Shown here one piece after another: positions 41,961-53,404 of a stretch of DNA of 64,000 nucleotides. This DNA comes from Pyropia yezoensis (Eukaryota; Rhodophyta; Bangiophyceae; Bangiales; Bangiaceae): positions 37,858,894 through 37,922,893 of the forward strand of contig CM020618.1 of assembly GCA_009829735.1 (NCBI GenBank), given 5' to 3'. Each line of letters opens with the position of its first letter. Within the stretch, counting starts at the first letter, position 1. The position numbers and the translations under genes were made by a program. The notes below the pieces were generated by a model. That model was not told the origin of the DNA. It did no database searches and saw only the letters and a list, made by a program, of their open reading frames with translations.

Positions 41961-43979
41961 CGCGTCCGTGCAGGAGCGGGGGGGGGGGAGGGGGAGGGAG
42001 ACGGGAGCCCGGCAGCTGGGCGAAGAAAGGGGAGGGGCAACAAGGGCGACTGGGCGAAGGAAGGGGAGCGGTGCTGAGGGCACGGGCGTGTGTTCGAAGA
42101 GCCGAACGAAGCGGGAGTAGGCCGGCAGTGGCCCGATGTGACGTGGAAGCCCAGGAGGCGTTTCGTCTGCTGCCATATCCCCGAATCCATGATATGCGTC
42201 ACAGACTCGTACCAGATCCCTGAAATCCACGACATACAGGCGTCTCGGAATATAGTGTAATGTATTAATTGTTAGCTAGATGTAAATTTCACTGAGTTGA
42301 GAGCGGGTACAGTTGCGTGACCCAGAAATCCGGACCGTCGTGTCCATCGATCGATTGATGGCCAGCTCCCTCTTGGACGCGTCACGCAAGGTGGCCAATC
42401 GTTGGAGAGGCTCTCCTTCTCCCGCCACAGATCCTTTTGCTGTTGATGCATAGAATACACGTTGGGGCTTCGGCGGCACTGTTACAGTACGTATGTACTC
42501 TACAATAGAGTGGCAGCAGCATCCTCTCCCCCAGCTCACCTGTACGACGCGTGATAACGGCGACGAAATCTTGCGGCGCCCGCCCCGCCAGTGCCTCGCC
42601 TCCACCTGTCCCCCCCCCGCCCCCCCCTCTAATGCGCTAGATGGTGGGTCGATCCCCACGGTGGAGGGAAGTGGTGTGGGTGGGCTCGGCTGCGGATACG
42701 TCTCCCCCACGTCCGCGTCTCGAACGGTCTGGACGCTCCCGGACGAGGTGCTTTCTTGTATCATTTGGGGGTGTAGCTGACAGGGGCGCACCCCGCGCAC
42801 GTCGCGCATGCGCATGCCGCCACAGCCGCACCCACGATGGGATCTGTGGACGCAGCGGACCTTCTGCGTCCTTGTCACGCGGTGCTGACAGTATCTAGCG
42901 AGCCGGAGGGCTGGGAGGGTCAGGGGCGGGGCTGGGCGGAAGGAGTGCCCTTTCTTTGGCTGCACCCTCTTGTCACTGTGCCTGCGCCTTGCGCCAGCCA
43001 CGCGGCGCCGTCGAGCCAGTCGTTGCAATGCACGTCACGACCGACGGGATGCACACGTCACGAAAAAAGAGGAGCCCCGGGGCACACCCCCCCCCCCGCC
43101 CCCCTGCCCCGACTCGCTGTCGTGTGGGGGTCGCCCCGCGGTGGCCCTGGCACCCGTCCCCAGCGGTGTTGAGAGCTTTCCCACCCGCTCCACACCCCTC
43201 CCTTACTGCTGCTCTCGTGGCACCAAGTACGCACGGCTGTCGTCACGGCGTGAGCCGCCCGGTGTTCACCGCCAGGCCGCCCACACGGCCGTGGACCGCC
43301 GCGGCAATTGTGTGGCGCCAGAGCGGCCCTCCCCCCGCGGACCCGCGCATGCGCAGCGATGCACAGCGCGTCAAGACTGCCCCGCAAAGCCAACGCCGTC
43401 CTCCGCACGCTCGACGACAGCCCCCGCCGCCCCCCCCGCCCCGCCTCTACTTCTCCCATGCAGCCCCTCCCCCCCCCTCCCAGAGAAAGCGCCCCCCTTT
43501 GAAGCCCGACTACTGGCAGTGACCAACATGACAAGGATTGGTTGGGCGCGCAGCAACCCGTGTCGACAAAGACCCTCCCGCCCTTGTCTCGCGCCCGCTA
43601 GGCGTGGCAAATCCCCGTGCCAGTGGGGGTGGTGTGCGGCGTTCCCAGCTGCCGCCATGCGCCAACGGAGCAGCAGCCGGGCCGCGGCCAGGGGGGGGGG
43701 GTGGGGGCTGCGCCAGCGTCGTGCTTGGCCATAAAACGCGCGGCTGCGCGGGCGAGTCCTTGTCGCTGCGGACCCCCCCTTCCCCTTAACGACCTTGCCG
43801 CTCGGACAGACGTGGCGCCCGCGCCGTTTCCGCTCCTTCCCGTTGGCACGCCTCCACACCCGCAGCATCGTTGGCCATCCCGTTGGCAGCGCCAACCCCA
43901 CCGACCGGGTGTTGGTTGGCCTGGCCCTCCTCCATCCCCTACGCTGCCCCCCGTTGGGAGCTCCCTGACTGATATTGCC
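41961..43979. other. Intergenic, no gene recognised
   Basis: It contains G-rich sequence just upstream of the FMO start (41970-42110), an AT-richer island (42240-42300) and GC-rich remainder. A GTGGGTCGATCCCCAC stem near 42646 resembles a tRNA T-arm but lacks the rest of a tRNA. Confidence 0.45.
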
Positions 43980-44417
43980 ATGGCACTCCCTCCGAAGCGG
44001 GGCCAGCCCAAGACTACTTCGGTCCTCCTGGTGGGCCGCCCATGGGACTGCGCCCCCCACCTGCCCGTCTCTGTGCGACAAGAGGGCCCCATGGCCTACC
44101 TGTGGGCTCCCTTCAAGCTCTCCGTGAGCGTGCACGGGCCGCTCATTGCGTTGTCTCCGGCCCTTTTGGCCACGGGCCTAGGACTCGTCATCTCAAGCAT
44201 TCGTTTGCAATTGTCAGGGTAGGCAGAAAAAGCCACTGCGGGGATGGCAGTGGGAGGCTCAATTCTGCTGATTACCGGCCTGGTCCTCGGCTACGTTGGC
44301 TACGTCATCTGGTGGAACGCGGCGATCCGTGCGGCCATGGCGCTGACACGCGCGAAGCGGGACCAGGCGTTGCAACTGTGGACGTTGTGCGAGGACAAGG
44401 AGCCGTGGTTGGCCTAA
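43980..44417 (+). CDS. Candidate small membrane protein, interrupted by an in-frame TAG or spliced
   Basis: No family recognised. The ATG at 43980 has a strong context (GCCATGGC) and opens 80 codons ending in a hydrophobic stretch (LIALSPALLATGLGLVISS) and a TAG at 44220-44222. The same frame continues directly into a second hydrophobic segment (SILLITGLVLGYVGYVIWW), a basic helix (AALTRAKRD-like) and TAA at 44415. Two readings restore one protein. One is an intron 44124-44222 (donor GTGAGC, acceptor GGTAG), which removes the first hydrophobic stretch. The other is a very short intron 44203-44226, which keeps both. Alternatively the TAG is a real disabling change, or translation starts at the ATG at 44244. 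Low confidence in the exact model, moderate that this is coding. Confidence 0.38.
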
Positions 44418-45478
44418 GACGTGTTTCATTCCGAGCAGGTCGGCCTGGGCGTCATCTTTGTGGTCCTCCGCGACGGCTCCACCGAAGTGCGGGCGGCTGA
44501 GCCGAGCAGCGAGTGGCTGGCCGCGGAAATGCAACCGGACACTATGGAAGATCCAGCCACCGCCGAGGTCGTCGGCGTGGCGGGGGCGCTGCAGACGCAG
44601 CCGAATGACCGCATCCTCGGAGGCACCAGCGGGGATGACGTCGAGGCGCCGCCTCCGCCGCTGTCGCAGCGTCCACGGAGTACGTGGGCGTACGAGGTGT
44701 GAGGGCACCACAAGGCAGGGGGGGGCGAACGCAGGCAGCGGACAATGCCCGTGAGGTCTCATCGCCCCGCTATCTGCAATGTGTTGCTCGGCCGTGGCAG
44801 CCTACGGGCGGGCATGGCCATTGAAAACAGGAGGCGCAACTCCCGGACAGCCCCGAGCGAGGCGTGCCGGAGGATGAGGGCTCGTCCGCCACACCATGTA
44901 TGTACAGTAGGCCTGCGCTTGGCGCGCCTTGTCCTTGTGCTTGAGTTTCTTCTCGTCCTTTAGTATTTTTGTATGACTATGTCAATTCTTGTCACCCTGT
45001 CGTTCGTATCCATGATGATCACTGTTCTCCGGGAACGGGAGCACTGGGACTCTCCTCGTTCACCACAAGGTTGGCGCGTGTTCGCACGCGCAGCCCACAG
45101 TTCGATGCTTTGTAAACCCCATTTGTTTGTACTCGTCCCATTTCCTTCAGTTCGTGGCGCTCGCGGCACCTTCCCAGCACGGGAAGCGCGTCTCTGGGCC
45201 CGTGTTGCGACGTCGGAGGGCACGCGGGCACTTGCTGAGCCAAAAGGATGACAAATAGTGCGTCCCGACAGGCAAAGCAAGGGCTTTAAAGAAAACAACA
45301 AAGTGAGGTTGAGAGGCAAGAGAGGACTGGGAAATCAACACCGCCGTGTACCGACGAGAGCCGCCGCCGCCACATAACGAAATTCAGCGAGGCAGCGGCT
45401 GCCCTCCAGAACCAGGGCCGGATGATGGGCGCGGTGTGTGGCCGGCGGCCCGCCCGCCACGGGGTGCCGTGCCTATAC
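44418..45478. other. Intergenic region
   Basis: The frame of the preceding candidate stays open from 44418 to 44702, but this may be chance. 44930-45330 is AT-richer and holds no recognisable gene. The region ends at the stop codon of the minus-strand kinase. Confidence 0.4.
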
Positions 45479-48400
45479 TTAGGGCCCCCCCGGCGCACGC
45501 GCACCAGCCGCACCGTCCGACGGGGCGCGCCGTGCAGCGCTGTCGTCGTCAGCCGCATCCCCACTGGGCACTTCATGCGAAGCTCGCCCCCCCTTCCCCG
45601 CCCCGGCCGCCTTGGACGGCGTGCGGCGGTGAGAGCGGTGGCGAGTGCTCACCAGCTCCGACGACTCGACGCCACCGGCGTCCCGCAGCAGCTCCACCAC
45701 CGCTGTGTAATCGGCCAGGGCGGGCACGGTATCGCTGTGGGCGCCCTCCCCCGCACCACCCCCACTTGGACCCCCCTCGCCGCCAACCTTACAACCGCCA
45801 CTGCTACTGCCATCGCCGCCGCCGCCGCCATCACCGCTGCCAGTGACGTCACCGTCGCCGTTCCCTTCGTCGCCGCCGCCGCCGTTCCGCCCTCCAACCC
45901 CACCGCCCTTTCCCCCGCCACTGTCTCCCGCACCGTTGTCGCCACCACCATCCCCCTCCTCTCCATCCTCTTGCTCAATGATGTCCGCCATTTGCAGTGC
46001 GTCATCCAGCGGGGTGTGCCCCCAACGATCACGAGCATTCACCAACGCGCCCGCTTCAAGGAGGTCGGCGACCACATCGGCAGCGCCCTCAGCAGCCGCC
46101 ACCATCAGCGCAGTCCGCCGGTCATAGTCGACCCACCGAGGGCTTGCGCCGAGGGCGAGCAGTTTGCGCACACGGACTGAGTCGCGCTCGCTGGCCGCCT
46201 CAAGCAGCGCACGCGTGGCAGCCGCCACACGTTCAGCATCGCTCCCGCTACTGCCACCGCCACTCCCACTGCCCAAGCCGTCACCATCGCCGACAGATGA
46301 CGCTGGCGGCTCGGGCACGAGGCCAGACCGCGCCACCGCGGCGGCAATGAGACTACCCGTCTCCAACGGCGAGGCCGCTGGCTGAGCCACCGCAGACGGC
46401 GGTGCAGCGGCCGGCGGCGGCGGCAGCGGCGCCAACCCCGCCGTGCGACCTACACCGGCTGGCACCACCGCTGCGCTGCCCGACGCCGATGGCGCGGCAC
46501 GGGGCGCGGTGCCAGAGGCCACCCCAAGAGAAAAGCCCGCTGGTGACATTGCCTCCCCACGGACACGCCTCGTCGCAGCACTTGACAAGCCACCGCTGCG
46601 GCGGCTGCGCGGGCTCGCGCCCATTGGTGCACGAGTTGACCCGGCCCGGAGGGAGCCCTCGAGGCTGGACACTCCACTAGGTCGTAAGGAGCCGTCCACA
46701 CTAGCCGGTCCGCTGGGGGGCAGAGGCAGCGGTGTGCCACCGCGGGCGACGGCCTCCAGTGTCTGCGCGTGAGAACTGATGGTGGCCGACTCGAGGACGT
46801 CCAGAATGGTGTCAAAGTCGGGGCGCTCATTAGGAGCCTCTTGCCAGCAGCAGCGGACGAGATCCGCCAGCTCAGGACACCATGCATCGGCTTCATCCAG
46901 CGGAGGACGGTTGCCTTCGGAGACAGCAAACATCAGCTGGATAGGCTTCAGGCCTGGGAAGGGCACCCGCCCCGTCCACATCTCCCAAAGCACAACCGCA
47001 AACGAGTAGACATCAGCAGCCGACGTGTAGGGATCTCCGACCATTACCTCGGGTGCCATTGTATACGCCGTGCCGACGGGGACGGGGGGGCCGGTCGACT
47101 GGCCGGTGCGGGACTGAGAGGCAGCGTGCTCTGACAGGCGGGACAGTCCGAAGTCACATATAACCGCGTGACTCACCGCCTTGTTAACGAGGATATTGCT
47201 CGCTTTGAGGTCTCGGTGCAGGATGACGGGCGTAGACGAGTGAAGATAGAGCATGCCCCGAGCCACGCCGAGCAGCAGTGTTAGCGCTTGAGACGGAGCA
47301 AACGGGCGACCATTCCGGCCATGAAGCAACTCGTGCACAGAGCCGCCCTCGTACAGTTCCGACACAATGCAAAGCCGAGGGACGGTGCACATGCCCATGA
47401 TGAAGAGCAGGTGCGGGTGTCGGATCTGGGACAGCGTCTCAATCTCCCGAAGGTAGTCACCCAGCCGCGCCCGGTGGGTGTTCGTCGTCACCCCAGCCCC
47501 GTCACCGCTGCCACCGCTGCCGCCGCTGCCGCCGCCGCCACCCAAGTCACCGCTGGATCGGTCACCCAGACCCACACCACCAATGCCTCCTCCACCATCA
47601 CTTGACGGGTCGTCAAAAATCTTGACCGCAACGGCCATACGTAGCCAAGAGGCAGACCATACTGTCGCGCACGCGCCCCGGCCAATCACCTTCTTCAGCT
47701 TAAGACTCTCATAGTCAATGGAAAAGGCCGAGTCAAACTCGTTGGCAAAGGTACCGGCATCCCGACCCGTCGGCCGCTTGCTGCGACGAACGCGCGTGCG
47801 TTTGGGGCCTAGTACACCGCCATTGCCGCCACCACCGCCAACGCTACCGCCTTTGCGAGCGGCCTCTGCAATCGGCTCTGCAGCGAGCGGCGAATCAGAA
47901 GCCAAACGCAATCGGGAGCTGGAAGTTCCAGGGGCGCCAATGGTGGCCGACGCCAGTGGCGACGGCTCGCCGCCGCGAGCACCCAAACGCGGCGAGCTGC
48001 TGCTGTGCACGAGGGAGTCGGTGGGAGCAAGCGAAGGGGTAGCCTGAAAGTGCGAAGGGAGTACGTCGGCGGCAACCCCCATACCTGTGTCGGCCACAGG
48101 GCCGCCGCTGCCAGGCGCGTGGGGTGCGGGCCCAAGCGTCAGCGCGTCCATTGCGGCAGCAGTGGCGGACGCCGCTGCCAAAGTACGAGGAGAGGATGTG
48201 CCTGCGTCGCCCACCGGTGACATGCCGTCACGGCCCGACGGAGGAAGACCTACTGCCCCTCCCATCCCCCCTCCTCCTGTGTAGAGTCGTCCCCCGTGAG
48301 TAGATGGAGACGGGGAATCAGAGTTCGCGTCGAGGATGCCACTGCGCTCCAGCTCGAGCGTGACAAGCTCCCTCTCCTTAGTGTCACGCAGGAACAACGA

Positions 48401-50590
48401 TGGCTCCCCAGTCGCAGAAGACAAGACGTCAAGCCACGCCGCAGTTGGCACATGGGATTCAATCAGGGTTGCAAACTCGGAGGACGTCACGCCGCGCATC
48501 GCGAGACTGCCTGCGCTGGTGCCGGTTGTGCGGCCGAAGCTGCCGCTCCCGCCGCTGCCGCTGCCGCCACCACGACCGCCACTGCCATCACCACTGCCGC
48601 CGCCACCGCTGCCGCCACCGCTGTCCCCCTCACCGCCCGCGTCGGCGGCAACAGCAGCAGCAACAAACTCAGTGAGATCGGCCTCGGAAAACTCCTCCAG
48701 ACTCTCATCTCCCTCATCCCAGGCGGGGGCCCCAGCAATAGTCTGCGGCGGCGTCGCCGCCGGATGGGAGGAGCCCCCGTCTCCGCCCCCACCTCCAACA
48801 ACGCCCTGTGTCGACGAGGAGGCGGTCGCCGACCGCGACACCGCCACGGCCATTCGGTTGAGCAGCATCAGCGCCTGCGTGACGGCGGGCAGCTGTAAGA
48901 CGCCCGCACCAGCAACGTCAAACATGTAAAACAGGAAGCGGATGTGCTCCTCTCTTGTTGTGCGGCATAGCAGGCCCACCCCACAGATGAACTGGCGGAC
49001 CTTGACGCGACCAAGTGCAGCCGTGTCAAAAAGTGAAAAAAAGGCCGACGAATCGGCAGCTGTGTACTGCCGAAGGAACTCAGATGTAACCGAGGTGAAG
49101 GCATCCATCCCCAAGCCATGGTCGTCCGGGTCGGCCGCCATGTAGGCAGCTTGAAGCCGCCGCACAGCGGCGACGTTAAGGTCCAGACCCAGGGCCACCG
49201 ACGGTGGGCGTTCACCGAACGGTCGGTCTACATCAGCACTGCTGGCACCTCCCCCGACGCCGAAAGATTGGGGACCAGCACGGAAGCCCACCGCCGTCGA
49301 CGTTGTCGACGCCACAGACGTGGTCACCGCTGGCTGCACCCCATCGTCAGTGCCTTCGACAGGCCGTGAAGACGGCTCGCCGCCGTTGTGCTCCGTCCCC
49401 ACTCCTGTTCCGGCCGACGACGGGGACACCCCCGGCGATGGAGACCCCAGCGACGTCACAGCCCCTCCCCCAGACCGCCCTAACGCTCGTCGCTGAGCCC
49501 ATGAACGGCCGCCAAGCAGGGCAGCGTCATTACCGACAGACTCACCGCCCAGGTTGTTGGCAGAATCCCCCCCCCCTCCCAACTGGCGGGACAACCCCAA
49601 AAGCCCCTGCGCCGAGCTGACGCCAGACAGCACCCCCGGTGACTCGTACGACGTCCCCGGTGCGGCCACATTGTGAGCGACTAGGTCAAAGATGGAAGGT
49701 GCACGGCCACGGCGACGCGTCCGCCCGCTGCGTCTGGTCAAGCGGTGGCCAACGGAGCCCGTCGACGAAGCGGCCGTGCCAATGCGGGCGGCCCGGGCCC
49801 CACCGAACGAACTGCCCCCAGAGCTGGCCGTCCTGCTGTGGGAGCTGTTCATGGAAGAGCTTGCCGCAGAGGAGGAGGTGGACCCATCTGTAGATTCACC
49901 GTCGGGATTGGGGATGTCCCACCGCTGGCGGCCCATGTCGGCATTGGCGTTGACGTCGAGAACGGGAAAGGAGCTGCCGGCGGAACCAGTCGTGCGGGCG
50001 TGACCAGAGGCCCGCCGGGCGGCACCAATCGTCGTCCACAGGGCCCCCCCATGCTGGCCACTACCCGCGGCTGACGCGTCCCCGGCTGCCCACGGATCCA
50101 CTGACGACCGGTCGGCCGTGGCGTCGGCGTCAGTAGCGCTGGCAGGCGTCGCCGGCGGTGCCGGCGGGGCTGCCGAATCCTCCGCGTCGATGCTGCCTCC
50201 GCTAGCCACGGCTGCATCGGACAGCGGCGGTGGGAGGCGGCGGCTGGAGACTGGCGCCGAGGAGGTGTCAGGTGGAGATCGCATGGGAAGGCACCGCGAG
50301 GGAACGGGCGGCGACCCAGCGTCCACAGAAGGGGCCGACCGCGGCTGGTGCGGGACGATAAGGGTCGACTGGGCCTCCAAAAATGGCCAGGAACGCTGCT
50401 TGCATGTGTACTCACCGTCAGCGGGGAGCGGAGGAAGCGCCGCCGTCAGCACGGCCGGCACGCCAGCTGGCGGCCGGCGGCGGCAGAGCGTTGCTGGACC
50501 TGTAGGTGCCGCCGGCCGGCAGGTGACGAACACATCTAGAGGCGGTGTCGTGCGCGCCCGCGGGAGGTGCTGCTCAGGCAGCCTGCACAT
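45479..50590 (-). CDS. EF-hand / TKL (Raf-like) protein kinase / ankyrin multidomain protein
   Basis: One uninterrupted minus-strand frame of 1703 codons. Residues 1 to about 460 are Ser/Gly-rich. About 472-573 resembles paired EF-hands (FSLFDTAALGRVKVRQF and FYMFDVAGAGVLQLPA), with loops lacking several canonical Ca ligands and the position-12 Glu. A Ser/Gly linker follows, then a complete kinase domain (about 957-1265): GRGACATVW, VAVKIF, HRDLKASNILVN, CDFGLSR, MAPEVM and a WEMWTGRVPFPGL segment typical of TKL/Raf-like kinases. A C-terminal pair of ankyrin repeats (about 1458-1527) reads LLEAASERDSVRVRKLLALG and TALMVAAAEGAADVV, and a Gly/Asp tail ends at TAA 45479. The start is the first ATG; a strong donor-like GTGAGTAC near 50414 suggests the first 60 residues may be a separate exon or non-coding. 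The kinase looks active; the EF region may be structural. Confidence 0.9.
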   Translation of the reverse strand: MCRLPEQHLPRARTTPPLDVFVTCRPAAPTGPATLCRRRPPAGVPAVLTAALPPLPADGEYTCKQRSWPFLEAQSTLIVPHQPRSAPSVDAGSPPVPSRCLPMRSPPDTSSAPVSSRRLPPPLSDAAVASGGSIDAEDSAAPPAPPATPASATDADATADRSSVDPWAAGDASAAGSGQHGGALWTTIGAARRASGHARTTGSAGSSFPVLDVNANADMGRQRWDIPNPDGESTDGSTSSSAASSSMNSSHSRTASSGGSSFGGARAARIGTAASSTGSVGHRLTRRSGRTRRRGRAPSIFDLVAHNVAAPGTSYESPGVLSGVSSAQGLLGLSRQLGGGGDSANNLGGESVGNDAALLGGRSWAQRRALGRSGGGAVTSLGSPSPGVSPSSAGTGVGTEHNGGEPSSRPVEGTDDGVQPAVTTSVASTTSTAVGFRAGPQSFGVGGGASSADVDRPFGERPPSVALGLDLNVAAVRRLQAAYMAADPDDHGLGMDAFTSVTSEFLRQYTAADSSAFFSLFDTAALGRVKVRQFICGVGLLCRTTREEHIRFLFYMFDVAGAGVLQLPAVTQALMLLNRMAVAVSRSATASSSTQGVVGGGGGDGGSSHPAATPPQTIAGAPAWDEGDESLEEFSEADLTEFVAAAVAADAGGEGDSGGGSGGGGSGDGSGGRGGGSGSGGSGSFGRTTGTSAGSLAMRGVTSSEFATLIESHVPTAAWLDVLSSATGEPSLFLRDTKERELVTLELERSGILDANSDSPSPSTHGGRLYTGGGGMGGAVGLPPSGRDGMSPVGDAGTSSPRTLAAASATAAAMDALTLGPAPHAPGSGGPVADTGMGVAADVLPSHFQATPSLAPTDSLVHSSSSPRLGARGGEPSPLASATIGAPGTSSSRLRLASDSPLAAEPIAEAARKGGSVGGGGGNGGVLGPKRTRVRRSKRPTGRDAGTFANEFDSAFSIDYESLKLKKVIGRGACATVWSASWLRMAVAVKIFDDPSSDGGGGIGGVGLGDRSSGDLGGGGGSGGSGGSGDGAGVTTNTHRARLGDYLREIETLSQIRHPHLLFIMGMCTVPRLCIVSELYEGGSVHELLHGRNGRPFAPSQALTLLLGVARGMLYLHSSTPVILHRDLKASNILVNKAVSHAVICDFGLSRLSEHAASQSRTGQSTGPPVPVGTAYTMAPEVMVGDPYTSAADVYSFAVVLWEMWTGRVPFPGLKPIQLMFAVSEGNRPPLDEADAWCPELADLVRCCWQEAPNERPDFDTILDVLESATISSHAQTLEAVARGGTPLPLPPSGPASVDGSLRPSGVSSLEGSLRAGSTRAPMGASPRSRRSGGLSSAATRRVRGEAMSPAGFSLGVASGTAPRAAPSASGSAAVVPAGVGRTAGLAPLPPPPAAAPPSAVAQPAASPLETGSLIAAAVARSGLVPEPPASSVGDGDGLGSGSGGGSSGSDAERVAAATRALLEAASERDSVRVRKLLALGASPRWVDYDRRTALMVAAAEGAADVVADLLEAGALVNARDRWGHTPLDDALQMADIIEQEDGEEGDGGGDNGAGDSGGGKGGGVGGRNGGGGDEGNGDGDVTGSGDGGGGGDGSSSGGCKVGGEGGPSGGGAGEGAHSDTVPALADYTAVVELLRDAGGVESSELVSTRHRSHRRTPSKAAGAGKGGRASHEVPSGDAADDDSAARRAPSDGAAGARAPGGP

Positions 50591-53367
50591 CTTGTAAGCC
50601 ACAGTATACTCTGTGTAAATTGGACAGTGAGCTGTTCGACTTTATTTACTAAACAATTACGACTTCTGCGGTAGATGGGTCCAATTCTCCTGTGACAGGC
50701 ACCGGGATTGTACACGCATGGCTCCTCCACGTGGCACCGTAGATCAACGACCCAGAAGCGTCTGCAGCACAGCGTGGCACCGACAGCGCGCCTTGCGCCA
50801 TCCGATTGGTGTAGACCGGTGAAAGCGCGCTGGTGCGGCGATCTGGTTGGCGGACGGAAGAGAGAGCAGGACCCATCTCTGTCTGCGAAACGCGTGTGCC
50901 ATCATGCCTTGGAACACCTTCTTCTCAGCTTGGTCCTCCTCATGCAAATTGTCTTGTGCTGATATCGCCTGAGAACGGGTTAAACTTCTGTCAGGCTCCG
51001 CTCATTGCAGCGCCGTTCCTCATCCGTCTGCGGCCCCGTCACGCCCTCATCCGCACGAGTGCCGCCGCAGATGGCTCTGGCCGGGCCGGCGCCAGTCACA
51101 GCAGAGCAGCTCCCTCTCTATGTCAGACCCGGGCGGCGCGCAGCGACGGCACACGTCACAGCGGGGCTGCCTTATTTTCTTTTCGGTAGTCTCACGCCGC
51201 CGTCACCATTGCGGCCTGGCTGTGGGCCCGCTGGCGTGACCCGAGCCGCTGCTCTCCGCTGGCTCTCCCCCCCCCATTCCCCCCCCCCCTCCCTGCTCCA
51301 CGCATCACCACGTCGCCAACCTGCGCACACCTGGCGAGTGTCCCCTCCCAACTGGCCGCCCCCTCCCTATGTCGCGTGACGTTGACGACCCGGCTCTCCC
51401 CTGCCCCCCCCCTTCCCCCTTTGTGTGGACGGCGGCGGCCACGGGCCCCGCGTTGAGCCCACAACCCACACGAGCGGCCCGGCGGGCACAGCAGGGTGAC
51501 TGCCGCCCCTGCTCGTTCCCCCTGCCGAGCTATATCGCGGGGTTGCCGCCCTGTCTCCCGGTTTGTCGCGTTCGCTTCCGTTTGCCACGCTGGCACGACG
51601 TTGCGGCTTGCCCAGCCTCGTGGGTGTCTCGTCCGCCCGCTGCACCCGGACGCAGACAGTTGGGTAGACCTGTCGCGCGATACAGGGAACAAGAAGGAAG
51701 AGGGAGGCAGAAGAAGAGAGGCAGGGGGGGGGGGGGGGGGGATAGAGTGAAGATGGCGGCCGCCCACACTGCCGACGACGTGGGCCTCGCATGTGCTGTA
51801 CCTACCTCTTTCTCTTTTTCTTTTTGCATTGTACCCCCCGACGTACCACAACCACCGGGAGCGCGCGGCGGCCGCGGCGGAGATGACGGTCTCCCTCCTG
51901 CCGTCGACCTTCTACCCCCCACCCCCTCCCGCGCGACCCATCCCGTGGCCACCAACAAAAGAACCACACGGAACGCGCGACACCCCCCCCCACCATGCAG
52001 TTCTGCTTCTCTCTGCCGACCAGTTTTGTTGTCGCGCGCATCGAGCGCGTGCTATGGGCGGCCGCGCGAGACAACCTCGCCAGGCTCCCCCCCTCCCCCG
52101 CCACCCCTACAACACTCTTGCTCTGGTGTTTCTCTCCATGGCCACGAGGGACACCAAGGCATCCCCCAACTCCTGGCCCGGTTTGAGCGCTTCCTGTGTC
52201 TGCCCAGCTATTTCTTGTGTGCGCCTCTCCTTTGCCTCCCCCCCCCCCCCCCCCCCCCCTCACCCCCCCTTCGCCACCCCTCGGCGGAGCTCCCGACGGC
52301 AACCGCTACCGACAGCGGGCGCGCGCGCTACCCGCGACGGCGCCCACACAAAGCGCCACCCCCACGTGGGCGCCCTGGGAGCAGGGCTGTGTGGTTGGCC
52401 TACCGGCACGCGCAGCGCCCGCCCGCGGGCGGGCACGCAAGGGGCACACGCGGCCCACATAGCTTTTGGCTGGACATACGCGACGGGGCCTCCAATTCGT
52501 CAATGTGGTCTGCTCCCTCAATTGAGGGGAGTTCCGCCAATCGGCAGGCGGCCAACGGGGCATCCGTTCCGGTCCGTGCCCCATGGTGCGCAGGGGGGGC
52601 AGGAGGGGGGGCGGCGGTCAGAGGGGCGGGGGAGGGGGAGCGGGAGGGGCGGCGCACGCGGGAGGCGACCTGTGGCCGCCCCCAGGAAGAGAGAGTGTGT
52701 CGGGGGGGGGGGGGGGGGGGGGGGGTGGCGTGAGGGAGGCGTACGGGGCGGCGGGCGCTTTGCAAAGAGCGCACCCCTCCGCCTTCCGCTGTTCCCATCG
52801 CCCCGCCCCGGGGACGGCACCCGTGCCCCACAAATCCTCGTATCGATGGAGCAGGAGCCCCTTCCCCCTCCAGTCAGCCGCGGGACCGGCCGTGCCCTCC
52901 ACAAGTGGATAAACTCTGTGGCTGGGGGGGAGGAGGAGGGGAAAGCCGAGACGGAGATTTTTCTCTGGTGTCCCTCCCCACTGGCAGCGTAGCGCTGCAA
53001 GGGCAGCAGGGGGGGCGGCCTGGTGGGGGCGTGGCGTGGAGGGCAACGGCGGCAGCTGGAGACCGAGCGCCCTCGCCTGGGTGGCAGCTTCTTAGGCCAA
53101 CCCCGCCCCCCCCCCCGCCCACCCCCCCCGCTCTCTTGAGCCCGTGGTCCGCTTCCCCTGGCGGCGTACCCCATCCCCACCCAAATAGATAAAACGTGTG
53201 CCGCCACCAGCGCGGGGAGCGCACGTAGGCACCAGACGAGACCGCGGACGACATGGGCGCAGGTGGGGAGTGATCGGGCCGCAGGCCCCGCGGGCTGCGC
53301 TTTGACTACCGTCTCTTTTTTTTTTTGCCGACGCAGCCCCCGCTGGTCTGCTCGTGACGGGACCAAC

Positions 53368-53404
<37 letters not shown>

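Noticed and set aside
42640..42662. tRNA T-arm-like GTGGGTCGATCCCCAC
   Set aside because: The loop is too short and no acceptor, D or anticodon arms fit around it.
44421..44702. Separate small gene after the membrane-protein candidate
   Set aside because: No ATG opens it, splice phases do not join it to the upstream frame, and no motif is present; it may be chance.
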